Assembly (NCBI GenBank): GCA_036250195.1
Contig: JAVHZZ010000010.1
Span: 77,619,423 to 77,683,422 of the forward strand
Source: Mixophyes australis
Lineage: Eukaryota > Chordata > Amphibia > Anura > Limnodynastidae
DNA: 64,000 nt
Direction: 5' to 3'
The notes under the pieces are model-generated. The model had not been told where the DNA came from, made no database searches, and saw only the letters and a program-made list of their open reading frames with translations. The position numbers and the translations under genes were made by a program. Shown here one piece after another: positions 28,401 through 40,158 of this stretch; positions within the stretch are counted from its first letter, which is position 1; the number at the start of each line of letters is the position of its first letter.

Positions 28401-31400
28401 TGGCCCAGATGACCAGAAGAAGGCACTAGAAAGCCATAGTGCCCAGTGTGGCACTCGAAGGCCAGAGTGGCCCAGATGACCAGAAGAAGGCACTCGAAAG
28501 CCAGAGTGGCCCAGATGACCAGAAGAAGGCACTCGAAGGCCAGAGTGGCCCAGATGACCAGAAGAAGGCACTCGAAAGCCAGAGTGGCCCAGATGACCAG
28601 AAGAAGGCACTCGAAAGCCAGAGTGGCCCAGATGACCAGAAGAAGGCATTTGAAAGCCAGAGTGGCCCAGATGACCAGAAGAAGGCACTCGAAAGCCAGA
28701 GTGGCCCAGAGTGGCACTCGAAAGCCAGAGTGGCCCAGATGACCAGAAGAAGGCACTCGAAAGCCAGAGTGCCCAGATGACCAGAAGAAGGCACTCGAAA
28801 GCCAGAGTGGCCCAGATGACCAGAAGAAGGCACTCGAAAGCCAGAGTGGCCCAGATGACCAGAAGAAGGCACTCGAAAGCCAGAGTGGCCCAGATGACCA
28901 GAAGAAGGCACTCGAAAGCCAGAGTGGCCCAGATGACCAGAAGAAGGCACTCGAAAGCCAGAGTGGCCCAGATGACCAGAAGAAGGCACTCGAAAGCCAG
29001 AGTGGCCCAGATGACCAGAAGAAGGCACTCGAAAGCCAGAGTGGCCCAGATGACCAGAAGAAGGCACTCGAAAGCCAGAGTGGCCCAGATGACCAGAAGA
29101 AGGCACTCGAAAGCCAGAGTGCCCAGAGTGGCACTCGAAAGCCAGAGTGGCCCAGATGACCAGAAGAAGGCACTCGAAAGCCAGAGTGGCCCAGATGACC
29201 AGAAGAAGGCACTCGAAAGCCAGAGTGTCCAGAGTGGCACTCGAAAGCCAGAGTGGCCCAGATGACCAGAAGAAGGCTCTCGAAAGCCAGAGTGCCCAGA
29301 GTGGCACTCGAAAGCCAGAGTGGCCCAGATGACCAAAAGAAGGCACTCAAAAGCCAGAGTGGCCCAGATGACCAGAAGAAGGCACTCGAAAGCCAGAGTG
29401 GCCCAGATGACCAGAAGAAGGCACTCGAAAGCCAGAGTGGCCCAGATGTCCATAAGAAGGCACTCGAAAGCCAGTGTGGCCCAGATGACCAGAAGAAGGC
29501 ACTCGAAAGCCAGAGTGTCCAGAGTGGCACTCGAAAGCCAGAGTGGCCCAGATGACCAGAAGAAGGCACTCGAAAGCCAGAGTGGCCCAGATGACCAGAA
29601 GAAGGCACTTGAAATTCAGAGTGCCCAGAGTGGCACTCGAAAGCCAGAGTGGCCCAGATGACCAGAAGAAGGCACTCGAAAGCCAGAGTGGCCCAGATGA
29701 CCAGAAGAAGGCACTCGAAAGCCAGAGTGGCCCAGATGACCAGAAGAAGGCACTCGAAAGCCAGAGTGGCCCAGATGACCAGAAGAAGGCACTCGAAAGC
29801 CAGAGTGGCCCAGATGACCAGAAGAAGGCACTAGAAAGCCATAGTGCCCAGTGTGGCACTCGAAGGCCAGAGTGGCCCAGATGACCAGAAGAAGGCACTC
29901 GAAAGCCAGAGTGGCCCAGATGACCAGAAGAAGGCACTCGAAAGCCAGAGTGGCCCAGATGACCAGAAGAAGGCACTTGAAATTCAGAGTGCCCAGAGTG
30001 GCACTCGAAAGCCAGAGTGGCCCAGATGACCAGAAGAAGGCACTCGAAAGCCAGAGTGGCCCAGATGACCAGAAGAAGGCACTCGAAAGCCAGAGTGGCC
30101 CAGATGACCAGAAGAAGGCACTCGAAAGCCAGAGTGGCCCAGATGACCAGAAGAAGGCACTAGAAAGCCATAGTGCCCAGTGTGGCACTCGAAGGCCAGA
30201 GTGGGCCAGATGACCAGAAGAAGGCACTCGAAAGCCAGAGTGGCCCAGATGACCAGAAGAAGGCACTCGAAAGCCAGAGTGGCCCAGATGACCAGAAGAA
30301 GGCACTCGAAAGCCAGAGTGGCCCAGATGACCAGAAGAAGGCACTTGAAAGGCCCAGATGACCAGAAGAAGGCACTCGAAAGCCAGAGTGGCCCAGATGA
30401 CCAGAAGAAGGCACTCAAAAGCCAGAGTGGCCCAGATGACCAGAAGAAGGGACTCGAAAGCCAGAGTGGCCCAGATGACCAGAAGAAGGCACTCGAAAGG
30501 CAGAGTGGCCCAGATGACCAGAAGAAGGCACTCAAAAGCCAGAGTGGCCCAGATGACTAGAAGAAGGCACTCGAAGGCCAGAGTGGCCCAGATGACCAGA
30601 AGAAGGCACTCGAAAGCCAGAGTGGCCCAGATGACCAGAAGAAGGCACTCGAAAGCCAGAGTGCCCAGAGTGGTACTCGAAAGCCAGAGTGGCCCAGATG
30701 ACCAGAAGAAGGCACTCGAAAGCCAGAGTGGCCCAGATGACCAGAAGAAGGCACTCGAAAGCCAGAGTGGCCCAGATGACCAGAAGAAGGCATTTGAAAG
30801 CCAGAGTGGCCCAGATGACCAGAAGAAGGCACTCGAAAGCCAGAGTGGCCCAGAGTGGCACTCGAAAGCCAGAGTGGCCCAGATGACCAGAAGAAGGCAC
30901 TCGAAAGCCAGAGTGCCCAGATGACCAGAAGAAGGCACTCGAAAGCCAGAGTGGCCCAGATGACCAGAAGAAGGCACTCGAAAGCCAGAGTGGCCCAGAT
31001 GACCAGAAGAAGGCACTCGAAAGCCAGAGTGGCCCAGATGACCAGAAGAAGGCACTCGAAAGCCAGAGTGGCCCAGATGACCAGAAGAAGGCACTCGAAA
31101 GCCAGAGTGGCCCAGATGACCAGAAGAAGGCACTCGAAAGCCAGAGTGCCCAGAGTGGCACTCGAAAGCCAGAGTGGCCCAGATGACCAGAAGAAGGCAC
31201 TCGAAAGCCAGAGTGGCCCAGATGACCAGAAGAAGGCACTCGAAAGCCAGAGTGTCCAGAGTGGCACTCGAAAGCCAGAGTGGCCCAGATGACCAGAAGA
31301 AGGCACTCGAAAGCCAGAGTGGCCCAGATGACCAGAAGAAGGCACTCGAAAGCCAGAGTGGCCCAGATGACCAGAAGAAGGCACTCGAAAGCCAGAGTGG

Positions 31401-34400
31401 CCCAGATGACCAGAAGAAGGCACTCGAAAGCCAGAGTGGCCCAGATGACCAGAAGAAGGCACTCGAAAGCCAGAGTGGCCCAGATGACCAGAAGAAGGCA
31501 CTCGAAGGCCAGAGTGGCCCAGATGACCAGAAGAAGGCACTCGAAAGCCAGAGTGGCCCAGATGACCAGAAGAAGGCACTTGAAAGGCCCAGATGACCAG
31601 AAGAAGGCACTCGAAAGCCAGAGTGGCCCAGATGACCAGAAGAAGGCACTCGAAAGCCAGAGTGGCCCAGATGACCAGAAGAAGGCACTAGAAAGCCATA
31701 GTGCCCAGTGTGGCACTCGAAGGCCAGAGTGGCCCAGATGACCAGAAGAAGGCACTCGAAAGCCAGAGTGGCCCAGATGACCAGAAGAAGGCACTCGAAA
31801 GCCAGAGTGGCCCAGATGACCAGAAGAAGGCACTCGAAAGCCAGAGTGGCCCAGATGACCAGAAGAAGGCATTTGAAAGCCAGAGTGGCCCAGATGACCA
31901 GAAGAAGGCACTCGAAAGCCAGAGTGGCCCAGAGTGGCACTCGAAAGCCAGAGTGGCCCAGATGACCAGAAGAAGGCACTCGAAAGCCAGAGTGCCCAGA
32001 TGACCAGAAGAAGGCACTCGAAAGCCAGAGTGGCCCAGATGACAAGAAGAAGGCACTCGAAAGCCAGAGTGGCCCAGATGACCAGAAGAAGGCACTCGAA
32101 AGCCAGAGTGGCCCAGATGACCAGAAGAAGGCACTCGAAAGCCAGAGTGGCCCAGATGACCAGAAGAAGGCACTCGAAAGCCAGAGTGGCCCAGATGACC
32201 AGAAGAAGGCACTCGAAAGCCAGAGTGGCCCAGATGACCAGAAGAAGGCACTCGAAAGCCAGAGTGGCCCAGATGACCAGAAGAAGGCACTCGAAAGCCA
32301 GAGTGGCCCAGATGACCAGAAGAAGGCACTCGAAAGCCAGAGTGCCCAGAGTGGCACTCGAAAGCCAGAGTGGCCCAGATGACCAGAAGAAGGCACTCGA
32401 AAGCCAGAGTGGCCCAGATGACCAGAAGAAGGCACTCGAAAGCCAGAGTGTCCAGAGTGGCACTCGAAAGCCAGAGTGGCCCAGATGACCAGAAGAAGGC
32501 TCTCGAAAGCCAGAGTGCCCAGAGTGGCACTCGAAAGCCAGAGTGGCCCAGATGACCAGAAGAAGGCACTCAAAAGCCAGAGTGGCCCAGATGACCAGAA
32601 GAAGGCACTCGAAAGCCAGAGTGGCCCAGATGACCAGAAGAAGGCACTCGAAAGCCAGAGTGGCCCAGATGTCCATAAGAAGGCACTCGAAAGCCAGTGT
32701 GGCCCAGATGACCAGAAGAAGGCACTCGAAAGCCAGAGTGTCCAGAGTGGCACTCGAAAGCCAGAGTGGCCCAGATGACCAGAAGAAGGCACTCGAAAGC
32801 CAGAGTGGCCCAGATGACCAGAAGAAGGCACTTGAAATTCAGAGTGCCCAGAGTGGCACTCGAAAGCCAGAGTGGCCCAGATGACCAGAAGAAGGCACTC
32901 GAAAGCCAGAGTGGCCCAGATGACCAGAAGAAGGCACTCGAAAGCCAGAGTGGCCCAGATGACCAGAAGAAGGCACTCGAAAGCCAGAGTGGCCCAGATG
33001 ACCAGAAGAAGGCACTCGAAAGCCAGAGTGGCCCAGATGACCAGAAGAAGGCACTAGAAAGCCATAGTGCCCAGTGTGGCACTCGAAGGCCAGAGTGGCC
33101 CAGATGACCAGAAGAAGGCACTCGAAAGCCAGAGTGGCCCAGATGACCAGAAGAAGGCACTCGAAAGCCAGAGTGGCCCAGATGACCAGAAGAAGGCACT
33201 TGAAATTCAGAGTGCCCAGAGTGGCACTCGAAAGCCAGAGTGGCCCAGATGACCAGAAGAAGGCACTCGAAAGCCAGAGTGGCCCAGATGACCAGAAGAA
33301 GGCACTCGAAAGCCAGAGTGGCCCAGATGACCAGAAGAAGGCACTCGAAAGCCAGAGTGGCCCAGATGACCAGAAGAAGGCACTAGAAAGCCATAGTGCC
33401 CAGTGTGGCACTCGAAGGCCAGAGTGGGCCAGATGACCAGAAGAAGGCACTCGAAAGCCAGAGTGGCCCAGATGACCAGAAGAAGGCACTCGAAAGCCAG
33501 AGTGGCCCAGATGACCAGAAGAAGGCACTCGAAAGCCAGAGTGGCCCAGATGACCAGAAGAAGGCACTCGAAAGCCAGAGTGCCCAGATGACCAGAAGAA
33601 GGCACTCGAAAGCCAGAGTGGCCCAGATGACCAGAAGAAGGCACTCGAAAGCCAGAGTGGCCCAGATGACCAGAAGAAGGCACTCGAAAGCCAGAGTGGC
33701 CCAGATGACCAGAAGAAGGCACTCGAAAGCCAGAGTGGCCCAGAGTGGCACTCGAAAGCCAGAGAGGCCCAGATGACCAGAAGAAGGCACTCGAAAGCCA
33801 GAGTGCCCAGATGACCAGAAGAAGGCACTCGAAAGCCAGAGTGGCCCAGATGACCAGAAGAAGGCACTCGAAAGCCAGAGTGGCCCAGATGACCAGAAGA
33901 AGGCACTCGAAAGCCAGAGTGGCCCAGATGACCAGAAGAAGGCACTCGAAAGCCAGAGTGGCCCAGATGACCAGAAGAAGGCACTCGAAAGCCAGAGTGG
34001 CCCAGATGACCAGAAGAAGGCACTCGAAAGCCAGAGTGGCCCAGATGACCAGAAGAAGGCACTCGAAAGCCAGAGTGGCCCAGATGACCAGAAGAAGGCA
34101 CTCGAAAGCCAGAGTGCCCAGAGTGGCACTCGAAAGCCAGAGTGGCCCAGATGACCAGAAGAAGGCACTCGAAAGCCAGAGTGGCCCAGATGACCAGAAG
34201 AAGGCACTCGAAAGCCAGAGTGTCCAGAGTGGCACTCGAAAGCCAGAGTGGCCCAGATGACGAGAAGAAGGAACTCGAAAGGCAGAGTGGCCCAGATGAT
34301 GAGAAGAAGGCACTCGAAAGGCAGAGTGGCCCAGATGACCAGAAGAAGGCACTCGAAAGCCAGAGTGCCCAGAGTGGCACTCGAAAGCCAGAGTGGCCCA

Positions 34401-37400
34401 GATGACCAGAAGAAGGCACTCAAAAGCCAGAGTGGCCCAGATGACCAGAGGAAGGCACTCGAAAGCCAGAGTGGCCCAGATGACCAGAAGAAGGAACTCG
34501 AAAGCCAGAGTGGCCCAGATGTCCATAAGAAGGCACTCGAAAGCCAGTGTGGCCCAGATGACCAGAAGAAGGCACTCGAAAGCCAGAGTGTCCAGAGTGG
34601 CACTCGAAAGCCAGAGTGGCCCAGATGACCAGAAGAAGGCACTCGAAAGCCAGAGTGGCCCAGATGACCAGAAGAAGGCACTTGAAATTCAGAGTGCCCA
34701 GAGTGGCACTCGAAAGCCAGAGTGGCCCAGATGACCAGAAGAAGGCACTCGAAAGCCAGAGTGGCCCAGATGACCAGAAGAAGGCACTCGAAAGCCAGAG
34801 TGGCCCAGATGACCAGAAGAAGGCATTAGAAAGCCAGAGTGGCCCAGATGACCAGAAGAAGGCACTCGAAAGCCAGAGTGGCCCAGATGACCAGAAGAAG
34901 GCACTAGAAAGCCATAGTGCCCAGTGTGGCACTCGAAGGCCAGAGTGGCCCAGATGACCAGAAGAAGGCACTCGAAAGCCAGAGTGGCCCAGATGACCAG
35001 AAGAAGGCACTCGAAGGCCAGAGTGGCCCAGATGACCAGAAGAAGGCACTCGAAAGCCAGAGTGGCCCAGATGACCAGAAGAAGGCACTCGAAAGCCAGA
35101 GTGCCCAGAGTGGTACTCGAAAGCCAGAGTGGCCCAGATGACCAGAAGAAGGCACTCAAAAGCCAGAGTGGCCCAGATGACCAGAAGAAGGCACTCGAAA
35201 GCCAGAGTGCCCAGAGTGGCACTCGAAAGCCAGAGTGGCCCAGATGACCAGAAGAAGGCACTCGAAAGCCAGAGTGGCCCAGAGGACCAGAAGAAGGCAC
35301 TCGAAAGCCAGAGTGTCGAGAGTGGCACTCGAAAGCCAGAGTGGCCCAGATGACCAGAAGAAGGCACTCGAAAGCCAGAGTGGCCCAGATGACCAGAAGA
35401 AGGCACTTGAAATTCAGAGTGCCCAGAGTGGCACTCGAAAGCCAGAGTGGCCCAGATGACCAGAAGAAGGCACTCGAAAGCCAGAGTGGCCCAGATGACC
35501 AGAAGAAGGCACTCGAAAGCCAGAGTGGCCCAGATGACCAGAAGAAGGCACTCGAAAACCAGAGTGGCCCAGATGACCAGAAGAAGGCACTCGAAAGCCA
35601 GAGTGGCCCAGATGACCAGAAGAAGGCACTCGAAAGCCAGAGTGGCCCAGATGACCAGAAGAAGGCACTCGAAAGCCAGAGTGGCCCAGATGACCAGAAG
35701 AAGGCACTCGAAAGCCAGAGTGGCCCAGATGACCAGAAGAAGGCACTCGAAAGCCAGAGTGGCCCAGATGACCAGAAGAAGGCACTCGAAAGCCAGAGTG
35801 GCCCAGATGACCAGAAGAAGGCACTCGAAAGCCAGAGTGGCCCAGATGACCAGAAGAAGGCACTCGAAAGCCAGAGTGGCCCAGATGACCAGAAGAAGGC
35901 ACTCGAAGGCCAGAGTGGCCCAGATGACCAGAAGAAGGCACTCGAAAGCCAGAGTGGCCCAGATGACCAGAAGAAGGCACTCGAAAGCCAGAGTGGCCCA
36001 GATGACCAGAAGAAGGCACTTGAAAGGCCTAGATGACCAGAAGAAGGCACTCGAAAGCCAGAGTGGCCCAGATGACCAGAAGAAGGCACTCGAAAGCCAG
36101 AGTGGCCCAGATGACCAGAAGAAGGCAGTAGAAAGCCATAGTGCCCAGTGTGGCACTCGAAGGCCAGAGTGGCCCAGATGACCAGAAGAAGGCACTCGAA
36201 AGCCAGAGTGGCCCAGATGACCAGAAGAAGGCACTCGAAGGCCAGAGTGGCCCAGATGACCAGAAGAAGGCACTCGAAAGCCAGAGTGGCCCAGATGACC
36301 AGAAGAAGGCACTCGAAAGCCAGAGTGCCCAGAGTGGTACTCGAAAGCCAGAGTGGCCCAGATGACCAGAAGAAGGCACTCGAAAGCCAGAGTGGCCCAG
36401 ATGACCAGAAGAAGGCACTCGAAAGCCAGAGTGGCCCAGATGACCAGAAGAAGGCACTCGAAAGCCAGAGTGGCCCAGATGACCAGAAGAAGGCACTCGA
36501 AAGCCAGAGTGGCCCAGATGACCAGAAGAAGGCACTCGAAAGCCAGAGTGGCCCAGATGACCAGAAGAAGGCACTCGAAAGCCAGAGTGTCCAGAGTGGC
36601 ACTCGAAAGCCAGAGTGGTTCAGATGACCAGAAGAAGGCACTCGAAAGCCAGAGTGGCCCAGATGACCAGAAGAAGGCACTCGAAAGCCAGAGTGTCCAG
36701 AGTGGCACTCGAAAGCCAGAGTGGCCCAGATGACCAGAAGAAGGCACTCGAAAGCCAGAGTGGCCCAGATGACCAGAAGAAGGCACTCGAAAGCCAGAGT
36801 GGCCCAGATGACCAGAAGAAGGCACTCGAAAGGCAGAGTGGCCCAGATGACCAGAAGAAGGCACTCAAAAGCCAGAGTGGCCCAGATGACCAGAAGAAGG
36901 CACTCGAAAGCCAGAGTGGCCCAGATGACCAGAAGAAGGCACTCGAAAGCCAGAGTGGCCCAGATGACCAGAAGAAGGCACTCGAAAGCCAGAGTGGCCC
37001 AGATGACCAGAAGAAGGCACTCAAAAGCCAGAGTGTCCAGAGTGGCACTCGAAAGCCAGAGTGGCCCAGATGACGAGAAGAAGGCACTCGAAAGGCAGAG
37101 TGGCCCAGATGATGAGAAGAAGGCACTCGAAAGGCAGAGTGGCCCAGATGACCAGAAGAAGGCACTCGAAAGCCAGAGTGCCCAGAGTGGCACTCGAAAG
37201 CCAGAGTGGCCCAGATGACCAGAAGAAGGCACTCGAAAGCCAGAGTGGCCCAGATGACCAGAAGAAGGCACTCGAAAGCCAGAGTGGCCCAGATGACCAG
37301 AAGAAGGCACTCGAAAGCCAGAGTGGCCCAGATGACCAGAAGAAGGCACTCGAAAGCCAGAGTGGCCCAGATGACCAGAAGAAGGCACTCGAAAGCCAGA

Positions 37401-37792
37401 GTGGCCCAGATGACCAGAAGAAGGCACTCGAAAGCCAGAGTGGCCCAGATGACCAGAAGAAGGCACTCGAAAGCCAGAGTGGCCCAGATGACCAGAAGAA
37501 GGCACTCGAAAGCCAGAGTGGCCCAGATGACCAGAAGAAGGCACTCGAAAGCCAGAGTGGCCCAGATGACCAGAAGAAGGCACTCGAAAGCCAGAGTGGC
37601 CCAGATGACCAGAAGAAGGCACTCGAAAGCCAGAGTGGCCCAGATGACCAGAAGAAGGCACTCAAAAGCCAGAGTGGCCCAGATGACCAGAAGAAGGCAC
37701 TCGAAAGCCAGAGTGGCCCAGATGACCAGAAGAAGGCACTCGAAAGCCAGAGTGGCCCAGATGACCAGAAGAAGGCACTCGAAAGCCAGAGT

Positions 37793-39620
37793 GCCCAGAG
37801 TGGCACTCGAAAGCCAGAGTGGCCCAGATGACCAGAAGAAGGCACTCGAAAGCCAGAGTGGCCCAGATGACCAGAAGAAGCCACTCGAAAGCCAGAGTGT
37901 CCAGAGTGGCACTCGAAAGCCAGAGTGGCCCAGATGACCAGAAGAAGGCACTCGAAAGCCAGAGTGGCCCAGATGACCAGAAGAAGGCACTCGAAAGCCA
38001 GAGTGGCCCAGATGACCAGAAGAAGGCACTCGAAAGCCAGAGTGGCCCAGTCGACCAGAAGAAGGCACTCGAAAGCCAGAGTGGCCCAGATGACCAGAAG
38101 AAGGCACTCGAAAGCCAGAGTGGCCCAGATGACCAGAAGAAGGCACTCGAAAGCCAGAGTGGCCCAGATGACCAGAAGAAGGCACTCGAAAGCCAGAGTG
38201 GCCCAGATGACCAGAAGAAGGCACTCGAAGGCCAGAGTGGCCCAGATGACCAGAAGAAGGCACTCGAAAGCCAGAGTGGCCCAGATGACCAGAAGAAGGC
38301 ACTCGAAAGCCAGAGTGGCCCAGATGACCAGAAGAAGGCACTCGAAAGCCAGAGTGGCCCAGATGACCAGAAGAAGGCACTCGAAAGCCAGAGTGGCCCA
38401 GATGACCAGAAGAAGGCACTCGAAAGCCAGAGTGGCCCAGATGACCAGAAGAAGGCACTCGAAAGCCAGAGTGGCCCAGATGACCAGAAGAAGGCACTCG
38501 AAAGCCAGAGTGGCCCAGATGACCAGAAGAAGGCACTCGAAAGCCAGAGTGGCCCAGATGACCAGAAGAAGGCACTCAAAAGCCAGAGTGGCCCAGATGA
38601 CCAGAAGAAGGCACTCGAAAGCCAGAGTGGCCCAGATGACCAGAAGAAGGCACTCGAAAGCCAGAGTGGCCCAGATGACCAGAAGAAGGCACTCGAAAGC
38701 CAGAGTGCCCAGAGTGGCACTCGAAAGCCAGAGTGGCCCAGATGACCAGAAGAAGGCACTCGAAAGCCAGAGTGGCCCAGATGACCAGAAGAAGCTACTC
38801 GAAAGCCAGAGTGTCCAGAGTGGCACTCGAAAGCCAGAGTGGCCCAGATGACCAGAAGAAGGCACTCGAAAGCCAGAGTGGCCCAGATGACCAGAAGAAG
38901 GCACTCGAAAGCCAGAGTGGCCCAGATGACCAGAAGAAGGCACTCGAAAGCCAGAGTGGCCCAGTCGACCAGAAGAAGGCACTCGAAAGCCAGAGTGGCC
39001 CAGATGACCAGAAGAAGGCACTCGAAAGCCAGAGTGGCCCAGATGACCAGAAGAAGGCACTCGAAAGCCAGAGTGGCCCAGATGACCAGAAGAAGGCACT
39101 CGAAAGCCAGAGTGGCCCAGATGACCAGAAGAAGGCACTCGAAGGCCAGAGTGGCCCAGATGACCAGAAGAAGGCACTCGAAAGCCAGAGTGGCCCAGAT
39201 GACCAGAAGAAGGCACTCGAAAGCCAGAGTGGCCCAGATGACCAGAAGAAGGCACTCGAAAGCCAGAGTGGCCCAGATGACCAGAAGAAGGCACTCGAAA
39301 GCCAGAGTGGCCCAGATGACCAGAAGAAGGCACTCGAAAGCCAGAGTGGCCCAGATGACCAGAAGAAGGCACTCGAAAGCCAGAGTGGCCCAGATGACCA
39401 GAAGAAGGCACTCGAAAGCCAGAGTGGCCCAGATGACCAGAAGAAGGCACTCGAAAGCCAGAGTGGCCCAGATGACCAGAAGAAGGCACTCGAAAGCCAG
39501 AGTGGCCCAGATGACCAGAAGAAGGCACTCGAAAGCCAGAGTGGCCCAGATGACCAGAAGAAGGCACTCGAAAGCCAGAGTGGCCCAGATGACCAGAAGA
39601 AGGCACTCGAAAGCCAGAGT
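37793..39620 (+). repeat. 914-bp higher-order repeat, two tandem copies
   Basis: The Bc unit at 37793 recurs at 38707, and the cagtcgaccag variant with t at 38051 recurs at 38965, both exactly 914 bp apart. In each copy the Bc unit is followed 106 bp later by a Bt unit (37899 and 38813). One diverged base separates the copies in the unit before Bt (gaagccactcg against gaagctactcg). Confidence 0.8.
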
Positions 39621-40158
39621 GGCCCAGATGACCAGAAGAAGGCACTCGAAGGCCAGAGTGGCCCAGATGACCAGAAGAAGGCACTCGAAAGCCAGAGTGG
39701 CCCAGATGACCAGAAGAAGGCACTCGAAAGCCAGAGTGGCCCAGATGACCAGAAGAAGGCACTCGAAAGCCAGAGTGGCCCAGATGACCAGAAGAAGGCA
39801 CTCGAAAGCCAGAGTGGCCCAGATGACCAGAAGAAGGCACTCGAAAGCCAGAGTGGCCCAGATGACCAGAAGAAGGCACTCGAAAGCCAGAGTGGCCCAG
39901 ATGACCAGAACAAGGCACTCGAAAGCCAGAGTGGCCCAGATGACCAGAAGAAGGCACTCGAAAGCCAGAGTGGCCCAGATGACCAGAACAAGGCACTCGA
40001 AAGCCAGAGTGGCCCAGATGACCAGAACAAGGCACTCGAAGGCCAGAGTGGCCCAGATGACCAGAAGAAGGCACTCGAAAGCCAGAGTGGCCCAGATGAC
40101 CAGAAGAAGGCACTCGAAAGCCAGAGTGGCCCAGATGACCAGAAGAAGGCACTCGAAA
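38839..40158 (+). repeat. Longest uninterrupted run of 39-bp units
   Basis: About 34 consecutive A units occur without any 28-bp unit. Variation is limited to single bases, for example aaggccagag, and gaccagaacaagg repeated at about 39907, 39985 and 40024. This is the most homogeneous part of the array together with 37206-37790 and 40985-41750, suggesting recent local amplification near the right end. Confidence 0.75.
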